NCBI GenBank assembly: GCA_017453725.1
Contig: JAFTEJ010000138.1
Location: 1-34,499, forward strand
Direction: 5' to 3'
Source of the DNA: Clostridia bacterium
Lineage (GTDB): Bacteria > Bacillota > Clostridia > Oscillospirales > RGIG8002
DNA length: 34,499 nt
In this document: positions 7,638-16,052 of the stretch, one piece after another
How positions within the stretch are numbered: the first letter of the stretch is position 1
Layout: every line of letters begins with the position of its first letter
Made by a program: the position numbers and the translations under genes
The notes under the pieces: model-generated
Database searches by the model: none
What the model was told of the DNA's origin: nothing
What the model saw: the letters and a program-made list of their open reading frames with translations, nothing else

Positions 7638-9599
7638 TCAGACGTAAACGAACGCACGAAGGCAGTTGACGAAGGCGTAAATATCAAAGACCAGCACTCC
7701 CGCCACCGCAAGGTACGCAGCGTATCTTTTGAGCTTGTCCCCCACGTGCGGAATCGCGCCGAGCAGACCGTTGATCCCGTATGCGATGATCGCGAAGAGC
7801 AGCGGCGCGGCGGTTATTACATACCGCCCCTGCGGCTGATAGTCGCTCGCCCAGGAATAGTATACCGAGATCGCCACGGTCAGCGCCGCGCAGAAAAGAG
7901 CGACAACCGCTCCCGTGACGCGTGCGGAATCGCGCTTCTTACGGTCGCGGAAAAGGGCGAAAAGCGACGCGGCGGCCGCAACGCAGAGTAATATCCAAAT
8001 ATAAGTGTAAACGTATTCATCGGCAAACACCGACATATATCCGAACGTATAGAACGTGCTCTTGAACGTGCGCTCGATCCAGTCTGTGCCGTGAAGCATT
8101 CCGAGAATCGAATAGCCCTGCTTCTGCATCGTCATGCGCATAGAAGGCTTCAGGTCGGCGCGGGCGTACATTTCCGCGTACGGCCGCGAGGCATTCAACG
8201 CGAATATATCTCCGTTATAAAGCACGGCGTTGCGGATGAAGTACCAGCCGGAAACAAGCAGGACAATCCCCGCTATCAGCAGTCCCCGGAGCAGGAAGCG
8301 CTTGAAGGTCACCCGCTTGCGGTTGACTATATGCCACGCAAAGTAAAGTATCACGCTGCCGAGCGCGAACGGGTAAGCGAATTCATATGAGAGCAGGCAG
8401 AGCCCCGTCCCGACGCCGAGCCAGACACAGCTGCGGATACTCCACTCGTTCTGCATACCGTACACCCAAACGTATATCATGAACATAACGGTGAAGAGCG
8501 AGAAAGCGTCGAGATTGACGTAGCTGCCGAGAAATACTATCTGCGGAGTCAGCGCAGTCAGCGAAATGAATATCCATCGCGTCGGCTGCTTAGTCAGCCG
8601 CTTTGAAACGCAGATCGCGAAATATGCGACGCCGGTCATCGAAAGCACGCTCACCAGGCGCGCGGCAATCCACAGCGCCGAAGACGAGATCGTGAAGAAG
8701 GACGTCACCTTCATAAACAGCGCCTGAAGCAGATACGGCAGCGACATTGAAAAACCGTAGGATATCCCCCATATAGGATTGCGGATGGATTCCTCGTACC
8801 CGTAAGGCAGAGAACCGTTTACGTATATGTATTTCGGCACGTCATAACGCATTATTTCGTCCGGCGCGTACTGAGCGTGCAAGAACACGAGCGACCAGAC
8901 AAAATACGAAGCGAAGCATACTAAAAGGAAAACCTTTTCGTTTACGGAAAGCTTTTCATGCGGCAGCCAGGTCGACAGCCCGTTTCTTATCTTTCCGGGA
9001 ACCGGGTCGGCATCCGCACGGCGTTTTTCGTCGGCGGCATATGCGCAGAACACAACTGCGGCGGTCAAAAGGATCGTGACCGCCAGCCTGCCGAAGTTCC
9101 TGCCGCTCAAGTCGCGCACGGAACTCGCGGAGGAAGCGGTGACGCCGACGCTCTTGAGTCTGAACGCGCCGTTGACGTCGAGACGCAGACCTTCGCATCC
9201 CTCGGCGCCGACCGGAAAAACGACTCGGCTCTCACCCGCTTTAGCGACGTGCGTCTCCTTCATCGCTTCGGAGAACTGCCCGCCTGCAGGCGCGTAGTAA
9301 AACTCGATAAAGGTACCTGCTTCAAGCGGTTCGGCAAAATCCACTGCAAGCGCGGAAGTCTCCTTGCCGAGCGTTGAAAAGAGGAGCTGCGGATCGGCGT
9401 TTTCGGGCGTATAGGAATCGCCGTCTACTGAGTAACCCTCGACGTTCTTCAAACCGCCCGGATATACAGACTCAACTGCCGCGCTTTCGGAAAGCTCGTA
9501 TCCGATGACGTCGAGCGAAGCGTACCAGACCGCCGCTTCGACAAGCACCAGACACAGCAGCACGGCCAACCATACAATCCTGCGTTTTTTCAGTACCAT
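7638..9599 (-). CDS. Multi-spanning GT-C type glycosyltransferase (DUF2142-like)
   Basis: A 653-residue membrane protein. One N-terminal membrane segment (about 9-27) is followed by an extracellular domain of roughly 140 residues rich in beta-type sequence, a second segment near 170-187, a cytoplasmic loop, and then about ten further segments from residue 222 on. The first outer loop of the polytopic part has AQYAPDEIMRYD with Asp247/Glu248, the place where GT-C enzymes of the PMT/ArnT/DUF2142 type carry catalytic acidic residues. Such enzymes take a sugar from a polyprenyl-phosphate carrier outside the cell. The gene begins 4 bases after the yfhO stop without a clear ribosome binding site, so it probably depends on coupling. 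The acceptor is unknown; a teichoic acid or another wall polymer is likely from context. It could also be a polysaccharide polymerase, which looks similar. Confidence 0.75.
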   Translation of the reverse strand: MVLKKRRIVWLAVLLCLVLVEAAVWYASLDVIGYELSESAAVESVYPGGLKNVEGYSVDGDSYTPENADPQLLFSTLGKETSALAVDFAEPLEAGTFIEFYYAPAGGQFSEAMKETHVAKAGESRVVFPVGAEGCEGLRLDVNGAFRLKSVGVTASSASSVRDLSGRNFGRLAVTILLTAAVVFCAYAADEKRRADADPVPGKIRNGLSTWLPHEKLSVNEKVFLLVCFASYFVWSLVFLHAQYAPDEIMRYDVPKYIYVNGSLPYGYEESIRNPIWGISYGFSMSLPYLLQALFMKVTSFFTISSSALWIAARLVSVLSMTGVAYFAICVSKRLTKQPTRWIFISLTALTPQIVFLGSYVNLDAFSLFTVMFMIYVWVYGMQNEWSIRSCVWLGVGTGLCLLSYEFAYPFALGSVILYFAWHIVNRKRVTFKRFLLRGLLIAGIVLLVSGWYFIRNAVLYNGDIFALNASRPYAEMYARADLKPSMRMTMQKQGYSILGMLHGTDWIERTFKSTFYTFGYMSVFADEYVYTYIWILLCVAAAASLFALFRDRKKRDSARVTGAVVALFCAALTVAISVYYSWASDYQPQGRYVITAAPLLFAIIAYGINGLLGAIPHVGDKLKRYAAYLAVAGVLVFDIYAFVNCLRAFVYV

Positions 9600-9603
9600 A
9601 CGT

Positions 9604-12483
9604 TTATAGCGCGGTCACGCGGACTCGCGCATCCTCCCTTCCGTTCCTGCGCCTTCTGCGGCGCGAAAGCAGCGCGTCGGCGGCGAGGTAGACGATGAAG
9701 ACTCCGGCGGCGGCCGCCGAGACCTTCGCGCCCGTGACGACGCCGGGGCTGACGTACTTAAACTCCACGGTGTGCTCCCCTTCGCCGACGAGCACCGCCA
9801 TAAAGCTGACGTTCACGCGCTCTATCTCGGCTTCGACTCCGTCGACGTAGGCCGTCCAGCCCGCGTCGTATGGGATCGAATAGAATACGTAGTTCTCGCG
9901 CTCCATATCTATCACGGAGGTGAAGCTGTTTTTGCCGAACTCCCAGCTCTTCGACGCCGTGGCGCGGCGCTTTTCCGCGTTGGCGGCGTGCGAAAGCTCG
10001 CTGTACTGGAGCGTATAGAAGGGCGCGGTGTTCATAAAGCGGGAGAAATAGTCGATGCGGTCGTCGTCCACGACCATCGCGGCGAGCATTATATGCGATT
10101 TCGACTCGTTGTTCAGCGCGTCGTAATCGGAGCGCGGGATCGCGTTGTCGTAGCAGAAGCCCATAGGGATGAACTGGTTGTTTTCCCACACGTCGAAGGC
10201 GCCGATCTCGCCGACGTAGGTCAGCCAGCCGCGGTCCTCGAAAAGGCTGCGCTGCTTATCGTCGTCCAGCAGGTAACGGACGGAAAGCAGCGAGCGCAGC
10301 GCCCCGTGTTCTATCGGCACGGCGGTCGCGACGTCGCGTTTTATTCCGAGCGAGTCGTAAAAATCGATCGTGGACGTCGGCACGACGCTGTGGAAGCTCG
10401 AAAGTCCGGGTGTGTGCATGAATATAGACAGATTGCGCACGCCGTCGTAGTTCTCGAGGCGGGAGTTTTCCATCCCCTCGAGCTTGATGTTTTCATATGA
10501 GTAAAGGTAGTTTTTCTCGTAAAAATCGGGGCTGAACGCCTTTGAGTAGCCCATCTGTTCGTAGAAGGTCCACGCCAGGAACGCGAACAGGCAGGTAAGC
10601 GCCAGCACCGCTATGCCGTAGCGCTTCTTCGATGACCACCTGACGATGAAGCCCTGCCCCTTGCCCCCGCGCCTGAAGAAGCGGCGCCTGCCGGAAGCTT
10701 CCGAATCGGCGCTGTCATCCCGAGGAGGCGCAGCCTCCGAGGTACCCCCCTCGATTTGCAGGGCGTCGGTCTTGCCTCCCTCTGAGGACGGAGGCGGCGT
10801 CTGAGGCGAAGCCGAAGATGACGGAGGGAGAGATAACGACGGCTCTCCTTCTGTCAAAGCGTCGTTCCGGAGACGGAGGTCAAGCGAAGCCGCGGGGATT
10901 TTCCCTCCCTCAGTCTCGGACGGCAAGCCGTCCTCGACAGCTCCCTCGTCTGAGGGAGCTCCGCCTTCGGCGGCAAGCGCGGCGGCGTTCTTACCTTCCG
11001 CCTCCGCTTTCTCCGTCTTTTTCGCGCCTATCTCAAAGGCGGCGGAGGTGCCCGCGGCGTCCGAGTCGAGGTCGCGGAAATACATCGGGCGCATTACGCG
11101 CGTGACCAGAATCACCATCGCTATGCAGAGCGCGAGGAAGAAAACGTAAAGCCAGAAGCGGTCTGGATACTGCTCCAGCCCCTTGAACACGTCGCCTATG
11201 CCGTCGACCTTTTCGAGATTCGCCGGGTTGATGAGCACCCAGACGACGCCGGAAAGTCCGACCGGGAGCGCGAGCGCCGCGGAGGCGATTATCGTTCCCT
11301 TGATTCCCGCCTTCCAATTTGTATCGCGGCGGTCGAGCGCGATCGCGGTCGCCATCGCCATGAACAGTATCGCCATATACCACCAGCGGGTATAGTAATT
11401 CGACTTAAAGAGCAGGAACACCGCGTTGAACAGCGGCACGAACGAACACACGCAGCAGAGCACGAGCAGCATCGAAAGCCAGTCGCGCTTCTTCTCTTTT
11501 TTCGTGCGCAGGTACGCCCACACGCCCGTCACCGAGAAGAGCGGCAGTCGCGCGGAGGTGGATGTCCAGTTCGGTATCCAGGAGTCGCTCCCGCGGTGGA
11601 AGAAGTTGAGGTCGCCGGGGATCTCCGGCGGGAATATCATTCCGCGCGCGATCTCGAAATACCGCTTTGTCGCGGAGAAGAACCACATATAGTAGCTGTT
11701 GCTGAACGCCTCGTTCGCGCGCGGGAAGTCCGCCAGCGCCACGAGCGTCGGCACGAGTATCACCGCCGCCGCCGCGACTCCGAGCACCGACTCGAGCGCG
11801 ACGCGGCCGAAGTTTTTGAGCGAGAATTTCAGATCCTTCCCGATCAGGCGCAGGATATAGTAGATTATCACGAAGGCCGCCACGCCGGGCAGGAAGAAGT
11901 AGCTGTAAAGCGCGGTCAGGAAGACCGTTATCCCGAACCACCCGCGCTTCCCCTCCTCCACGCAGGCGTCGAAGGCGAGGATGACGAAGGGGAAGATCGC
12001 CACGACGTCGTGGAAGTGGTTGAAGACGAGGTTGAACATCTGGAAGCCGGAAAAGGCGTAGAGTATGCCGCCGGTATAGGCGAAATACTTGTTGCTAACC
12101 CGCTTGCGGATGACGAAGAACGCGCCCATAGCCGCGAGGCCTATCTTCAGGCAGTAGAGCGGCGCGATGAGGTATACCGTCCATGTGTGCGGGAACAGCA
12201 GCGTTATCAGGAAGAACGGGCTGCCGAGCAGGTAGAACGAATACGACGAAACGGTATTGACGCCCATATCCGTGTTCCAGTTCCAGAAGAATTCGCCGCT
12301 GTGTATCGCGCGGTTTATCTCGCTGTAAAAGGGTATCTGCTGGAGCTGGAAATCGCCGAAAAAGAGCTGGTAGCCGCCCGTCATTATCATCACGGGCAGA
12401 AAGACCGACAGCGCCAGTCCCGCGGCAAGCAGGAAGACGGTCAGTCCGTCGTGTTTTCCGAAAAAGCGTTTTTTCAGCAGCAT
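9604..12483 (-). CDS. YfhO-family GT-C membrane glycosyltransferase with repeat-encoded loop
   Basis: A 959-residue protein with about a dozen membrane segments in its first 480 residues, two more near 490 and 610, an extracellular C-terminal domain, and a last segment near 930. The early loop GDFQLQQIPFYSEINRAI with Asp44, followed by a WNWNTDMGVN segment, is characteristic of YfhO, which in Bacillus glycosylates lipoteichoic acid from an undecaprenyl-phosphate sugar. The start is ATG at 12483 with AAGGAG 6 bases before it; the open frame extends 37 codons further, but only through an intergenic repeat. The striking part is residues about 480-600, a linker rich in Glu, Ala, Gly, Pro and Ser between two membrane segments. 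It is encoded by a composite palindromic repeat that is normally intergenic and also occurs in the gene at 1-384. The linker is expected to be disordered and cytoplasmic. Confidence 0.88.
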   Translation of the reverse strand: MLLKKRFFGKHDGLTVFLLAAGLALSVFLPVMIMTGGYQLFFGDFQLQQIPFYSEINRAIHSGEFFWNWNTDMGVNTVSSYSFYLLGSPFFLITLLFPHTWTVYLIAPLYCLKIGLAAMGAFFVIRKRVSNKYFAYTGGILYAFSGFQMFNLVFNHFHDVVAIFPFVILAFDACVEEGKRGWFGITVFLTALYSYFFLPGVAAFVIIYYILRLIGKDLKFSLKNFGRVALESVLGVAAAAVILVPTLVALADFPRANEAFSNSYYMWFFSATKRYFEIARGMIFPPEIPGDLNFFHRGSDSWIPNWTSTSARLPLFSVTGVWAYLRTKKEKKRDWLSMLLVLCCVCSFVPLFNAVFLLFKSNYYTRWWYMAILFMAMATAIALDRRDTNWKAGIKGTIIASAALALPVGLSGVVWVLINPANLEKVDGIGDVFKGLEQYPDRFWLYVFFLALCIAMVILVTRVMRPMYFRDLDSDAAGTSAAFEIGAKKTEKAEAEGKNAAALAAEGGAPSDEGAVEDGLPSETEGGKIPAASLDLRLRNDALTEGEPSLSLPPSSSASPQTPPPSSEGGKTDALQIEGGTSEAAPPRDDSADSEASGRRRFFRRGGKGQGFIVRWSSKKRYGIAVLALTCLFAFLAWTFYEQMGYSKAFSPDFYEKNYLYSYENIKLEGMENSRLENYDGVRNLSIFMHTPGLSSFHSVVPTSTIDFYDSLGIKRDVATAVPIEHGALRSLLSVRYLLDDDKQRSLFEDRGWLTYVGEIGAFDVWENNQFIPMGFCYDNAIPRSDYDALNNESKSHIMLAAMVVDDDRIDYFSRFMNTAPFYTLQYSELSHAANAEKRRATASKSWEFGKNSFTSVIDMERENYVFYSIPYDAGWTAYVDGVEAEIERVNVSFMAVLVGEGEHTVEFKYVSPGVVTGAKVSAAAAGVFIVYLAADALLSRRRRRRNGREDARVRVTAL
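10713..10975 (-). repeat. Composite B+A palindromic repeat, copy 2 (inside the YfhO-family gene)
   Basis: It holds a B unit (10713-10742, TGTCATCCCGAGGAGGCGCA), the linker CAGGGCGTCGGT, a left A unit (10774-10837) and an inverted right A unit (10899-10971). The order, orientation and reading frame are the same as in the copy at 1-260. It is read on the minus strand without stops, giving SDEGAVEDGLPSETEGG, GEPSLSLPPSSSASPQ and SEAAPPRDDS. Confidence 0.9.
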
Positions 12484-12504
12484 AGGGTTCTCCTTATGAT
12501 GCGG

Positions 12505-12637
12505 ATTTGTCATTATGACGCGTTTGTCATTATGACGCGGGTTTGTCATCCTGAGCGAAGCGAAGGATCCCCCTCCCGCAGCAGCCGTCTGCAAAAGGTG
12601 CGGGATTCCTCTCCGGCTTCGCCGGCTCGGAATGACA
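12505..12637 (+). repeat. Intergenic family B inverted pair with short tandem repeats
   Basis: This fills the gap between tatD and the YfhO-family gene. Two direct copies of TTTGTCATTATGACGCG lie at about 12507-12540, each with the palindrome GTCATTATGAC. They lead into a B pair: TGTCATCCTGAGCGAAGCG at 12544 and its inverted partner ending CTCGGAATGACA at 12637, with a CCGGCTTCGCCGG hairpin in the right half. No gene or promoter is apparent here. Confidence 0.85.
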
Positions 12638-12657
12638 GGAGAGTTGCTATCGTTTCT

Positions 12658-13431
12658 TTATTGACGTTCTTCTATCCCGAAAAACCTCAGCGCGTTCTCA
12701 AACGTGATCTCCGCGAGCTCGTCGGGCGTGACGCCCTTGATCTCCGCCATCTTCTCGGCGACGAAGCGGACGAACGCCGGCTCGTTGCGCTCGCCGCGGT
12801 GCGGCTCCGGCGACATATACGGACCGTCCGTTTCTATCATCAGCCGCTCGAGCGGCACGGCGGCGCAAGCCTCGCGGACGCGGTGTGCGTTCTTGAAGGT
12901 TATGACGCCGGTGAAGGAAACGTGAAAGCCCATCGCGACGTATTCCCGCGCGGTCTCGGCGCTGCCGCCGAAGCAGTGCACCACGCCGCGGCGGACTCCG
13001 CTCGCTTTGACGAGCTCCAGCGTATCGGCGCAGGCGTCGCGGGAGTGGATTATCACGGGCAGGTCGGCCTCCTTCGCGAGCTCAAGCTGGCGGGCGAAGG
13101 CGCGTTTCTGCGTTTCCTCGTCGGTGTCGTCGTAGTGGTAATCGAGCCCGATCTCACCTATCGCGACCGTCTTCGGCTTCGCCGCGAGCTCGAGCAGCTC
13201 GGCGCAGTCGGCTTCGGAAAAGCCCGCCGTCTCCGACGGATGCACGCCGACGGCGGCGTAAACGAAGGGGTACTTCTCGCTCAAAGCGACCGCCGCGCGC
13301 GCCTCCTCCATATTCGCGGAGGGGTTGAGTATCAGCTCCACCTCCGACTCGGCGAGGCCGTGCAGGAGCTCCTCGCGGTCCGCGTCGTAGCGCGGGTCGT
13401 CCATATGTACGTGGGTATCAAAAAGCCTCAT
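12658..13431 (-). CDS. tatD: TatD-family metal-dependent deoxyribonuclease
   Basis: The 257-residue TIM-barrel hydrolase shows all metal ligands of the family: FDTHVHMDD (His7, His9), IGEIGLDYHYD (Glu93), VIIHSRDA (His129), VVHCFGG (His152) and the late Asp in METDGPYM. TatD enzymes are 3'-5' exonucleases linked to DNA repair and quality control, acting in the cytoplasm. Length and domain layout are normal. It follows metG by 32 bases; a metG-tatD pair is a common order in Firmicutes, which supports both calls. The ribosome binding site is weak (GAGTG about 7 bases before the ATG), so expression may rest on coupling to metG. It probably belongs to the same transcript as the downstream glycan genes, although an intergenic repeat pair separates them. 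Confidence 0.95.
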   Translation of the reverse strand: MRLFDTHVHMDDPRYDADREELLHGLAESEVELILNPSANMEEARAAVALSEKYPFVYAAVGVHPSETAGFSEADCAELLELAAKPKTVAIGEIGLDYHYDDTDEETQKRAFARQLELAKEADLPVIIHSRDACADTLELVKASGVRRGVVHCFGGSAETAREYVAMGFHVSFTGVITFKNAHRVREACAAVPLERLMIETDGPYMSPEPHRGERNEPAFVRFVAEKMAEIKGVTPDELAEITFENALRFFGIEERQ

Positions 13432-13463
13432 ATCAGGTCACTCTTTTTCTCTGACGCTCCGTA

Positions 13464-15035
13464 TCATTCTTTTCCGGCGAAGATCTCGGCAAGCAGCTTC
13501 TCCTCGTCGATGCGGGCGAAGAGTATTCCGCAGTCCTCCAGCTCGGTGCCGGTCTGGAGCTGGCCGAAGCTTTCGAGCCTGTTCCAGTCCGCTTTGCAGT
13601 CGAATATGGAAAGAATCTTCTCCGAGGTCGCGGGCATGAACGGCGCGAGCAGAACGGCGGCGTGACGTATCGTTTCGAGCAGGTTATAGATGACGACGCC
13701 GAGGCGTTCGCGCCCCTCGTCGGTCTTCGCGAGCACCCAGGGGGCGGTCTCGTCGATATACTTGTTCGCCCTGCCGAGCAGGTCGAAGACGGCGCCGACG
13801 GCGTCCGCGACGCGCAGCTCGTCCATCTTCGCGCAGACTGTGTGCGCCGCTTCGCGGCAGGCGGCGATAAGCTCGTCGTCGACCGGCTCGCCCTCGAGAA
13901 TCGGGGTGGGCGTTTCGCCGTCGAAATACTTCTTCGTCATCGCGACGGTGCGGCTGACGAGGTTGCCGAGGTTGTTCGCCAGCTCGGTGTTATACTTGCG
14001 GATGACCGCTTCGTAGGTTATCGTGCCGTCGGCTCCGTAGGGCATCTCGCTGAGCAGGTAGAGGCGGACCCCGTCGACGGTGAAGTATTTGCAGAGCTCG
14101 TCGGCGTAGATGGTGTTGCCCTTCGACTTGCTCATCTTGTCGGTGCCGTTGAGCAGCCACGGGTGACCGAATATCTGCTTCGGAAGCGGCTCGCCGAGCG
14201 CCATCAGGATTATCGGCCAGTAAATGGTATGGAAGCGCAGGATGTCCTTGCCGATGATATGGACGTCCGCGGGCCAGTATTTCTTATACGCTTCGCCCTG
14301 CTTATCCTTGTCGACGTCGTAGCCGAGGGCGGTGATGTAGTTGGAAAGCGCGTCGATCCAGACGTAGACAACGTGCTTCGGGTCGAACTCGACCGGCACG
14401 CCCCACGTGAAGGAGGTGCGCGAAACGCAGAGGTCGCTGAGTCCCGGCAGCAGGAAGTTGTTGACCATCTCCTTGCGGCGGCTTTCGGGCATAATGAACT
14501 CCGGATGCTCCTCGATGTGTTTGAGCAGACGGTCGGCGTATTTGCTCATACGGAAGAAGTAGGCTTCCTCCTTCGCCTCGACGACCTCGCCGCCGCAGTC
14601 GGGACATTTTCCGTCGACGAGCTGGCTCTCGGTGTAGTAGGTCTCGCAGGCCACGCAGTATTTGCCGGAGTATTCGCCCTTGTATATATCGCCCTGCTCA
14701 TAGAGCTTCGTGAATATCTTCGCGACGGCGCGCTCGTGGTCGGGGTCGGTCGTGCGGATGAACTTGTCGTAGCTGGTGTTCATCAGGTCCCAGACCTCTT
14801 TTACCTCGCCCGCGACGCGGTCGACGTACTCCTTCGGCGCGACTCCGGCGGCCTCGGCGGCCTCCTGGATCTTGACGCCGTGCTCGTCGGTGCCGGTGAG
14901 GAAGAAGACGTCCTTGCCGCGCAGACGGTTGTAGCGGGCGATGCAGTCGGTGAAGACCGCTTCGTAGGTGTTGCCTATATGCGGCTTGCGCGACGTATAG
15001 GCGATGGCTGTGGTGATGTAGTATTTTTCGTTCAT
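13464..15035 (-). CDS. metG: Methionyl-tRNA synthetase (short form)
   Basis: The 523-residue class I synthetase charges tRNA-Met with methionine. Visible are the HIGH-type motif in RKPHIGNTYE (residues 19-22), the zinc knuckle CVAC/CPDC (Cys127, 130, 144, 147), the KMSKS loop in GTDKMSKSKGN (300-304) and the anticodon-binding helical domain at the C-terminus. The protein ends soon after that domain, so it lacks the extra C-terminal tRNA-binding (EMAP-like) domain found in longer MetG proteins. Start choice: ATG at 15035 with AGAGGT 7 bases before it; a TTG two codons earlier is less likely. It lies 29 bases after the DUF975-like gene, probably in one transcript, and is followed by tatD. Confidence 0.97.
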   Translation of the reverse strand: MNEKYYITTAIAYTSRKPHIGNTYEAVFTDCIARYNRLRGKDVFFLTGTDEHGVKIQEAAEAAGVAPKEYVDRVAGEVKEVWDLMNTSYDKFIRTTDPDHERAVAKIFTKLYEQGDIYKGEYSGKYCVACETYYTESQLVDGKCPDCGGEVVEAKEEAYFFRMSKYADRLLKHIEEHPEFIMPESRRKEMVNNFLLPGLSDLCVSRTSFTWGVPVEFDPKHVVYVWIDALSNYITALGYDVDKDKQGEAYKKYWPADVHIIGKDILRFHTIYWPIILMALGEPLPKQIFGHPWLLNGTDKMSKSKGNTIYADELCKYFTVDGVRLYLLSEMPYGADGTITYEAVIRKYNTELANNLGNLVSRTVAMTKKYFDGETPTPILEGEPVDDELIAACREAAHTVCAKMDELRVADAVGAVFDLLGRANKYIDETAPWVLAKTDEGRERLGVVIYNLLETIRHAAVLLAPFMPATSEKILSIFDCKADWNRLESFGQLQTGTELEDCGILFARIDEEKLLAEIFAGKE

Positions 15036-15064
15036 ATTCAATACCTCTTTTTGGTTTTTATTTT

Positions 15065-15931
15065 TTATTCAACCGTGTATTCGATGTTTTCATCTTCAGA
15101 AGAACCGCCGGTAAGAATCTCATCGGCGTAAGTGGCGTAGCACATCGAAACAAACGGCGCGACGATTATCGTGCCGGCGCCGTAGCAGACAAAGTACGCT
15201 ATCAGCATCAGCGGTATCAGCGAAAGCTGAAACACAAGCAGTCCCCCGGACTGCCCGCGCATTCGCTCCTTGCTCTCGCGGGTCGCGCGGACCGCGCTTA
15301 TATCGCCTTCCGAATAAATATACGGCGCGAGGAACAGGCGGTTTGTAACGTATACGAACAGCACCGCGCAGGCGACCGCCGCCACAACGCTGAAGCTCAT
15401 AAGCACACCCGCGGCGCCGGCGTGTCCGTCGCTGTATATCATCGAGCCGACGACGCTCATGCCGAGCGGCGCGGCGAAGCAGAGCAGCCCCCACTTCAGA
15501 TAGTGCAGCCCCGTGTAAATATATATCCAGAGCGAACGCCCGACGCTTTTCGGCGAGCCGTATTCGTTGAGGGCGTAGCCGATCGTCTGCGGCGTGCCCT
15601 TGACGACGGCGTAGTGCCATTTCAGCGTTCCGAAGCGCAGCGGTACGGAGAGCAGGAATGTCACGAGCAGTCCGCCGGCGAAGACGCACATCAGCTTAAC
15701 GACCGCCCAGCGGTCGCTGAGCAGCTCCTTGATATAGGCGTCTATGGCCTCGGTCGAAAGCAGATTCTCCGCGGAAATGAGCTTGACGCCCACGGCGTTA
15801 TAGACCGCGCTCTGCAGAAATGTGACCGCAAGGCTGATCAGCTCCGCGATCAGCGCCAGCACCGCGGCCGCCCAGAAGCGCCCCATAAGCCTCATTATCG
15901 CTTTTCTTCTCACAAGAGATCGGTTTATCAT
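15065..15931 (-). CDS. DUF975-like integral membrane protein
   Basis: A 288-residue protein with about six membrane segments. The end of the protein, with FLAPYIYSEGDISAVRATRE, KERMRG and a following hydrophobic helix pair, matches the pattern of DUF975 proteins from Clostridia, where a short cytoplasmic helix holds an ALxxSxxLMKG-like motif. No enzymatic residues are known for the family, so the role is unknown; envelope-related functions are often assumed. The start is placed at the ATG at 15931 because GGAG lies 9 bases upstream and because the longer frame, opening at 16000, would begin inside the predicted promoter. It is the first gene of the long minus-strand series and is followed after 29 bases by metG. 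Confidence 0.75.
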   Translation of the reverse strand: MINRSLVRRKAIMRLMGRFWAAAVLALIAELISLAVTFLQSAVYNAVGVKLISAENLLSTEAIDAYIKELLSDRWAVVKLMCVFAGGLLVTFLLSVPLRFGTLKWHYAVVKGTPQTIGYALNEYGSPKSVGRSLWIYIYTGLHYLKWGLLCFAAPLGMSVVGSMIYSDGHAGAAGVLMSFSVVAAVACAVLFVYVTNRLFLAPYIYSEGDISAVRATRESKERMRGQSGGLLVFQLSLIPLMLIAYFVCYGAGTIIVAPFVSMCYATYADEILTGGSSEDENIEYTVE

Positions 15932-15990
15932 AGGTTTTTTCTCCGGTCCGTTTTGCGCGGCGGCGCAAAACTGCATAGTATACATCGTAT

Positions 15991-16019
15991 ATTTTACCAC
16001 GTCCGGCGAAAATTAGCAA
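15991..16019 (-). promoter_or_regulatory. Predicted sigma-A-type promoter for the DUF975-metG-tatD-glycan series
   Basis: On the minus strand a -35 TTGCTA (16019-16014) is followed after 17 bases by a -10 TAAAAT (15996-15991). A second possible -10, TATACT, lies slightly downstream. The start codon of the DUF975-like gene is about 60 bases further. Confidence 0.55.
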
Positions 16020-16052
16020 GAAATATTTGCAGCCCGCCCGAAGGCGCGCCTC

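Noticed and set aside
12484-12594. N-terminal extension of the YfhO-family protein
   Set aside because: The added 37 codons read through intergenic repeats and have no ribosome binding site, while the ATG at 12483 has AAGGAG at the right distance.
11596-13665. Open frame of 689 codons on the plus strand
   Set aside because: It runs antisense through the YfhO-family gene, the repeat gap, tatD and the end of metG; the peptide is rich in Arg and His without motifs.
15932-16000. Longer start for the DUF975-like gene
   Set aside because: It would start inside the predicted -10 box, and the ATG at 15931 has its own GGAG site.
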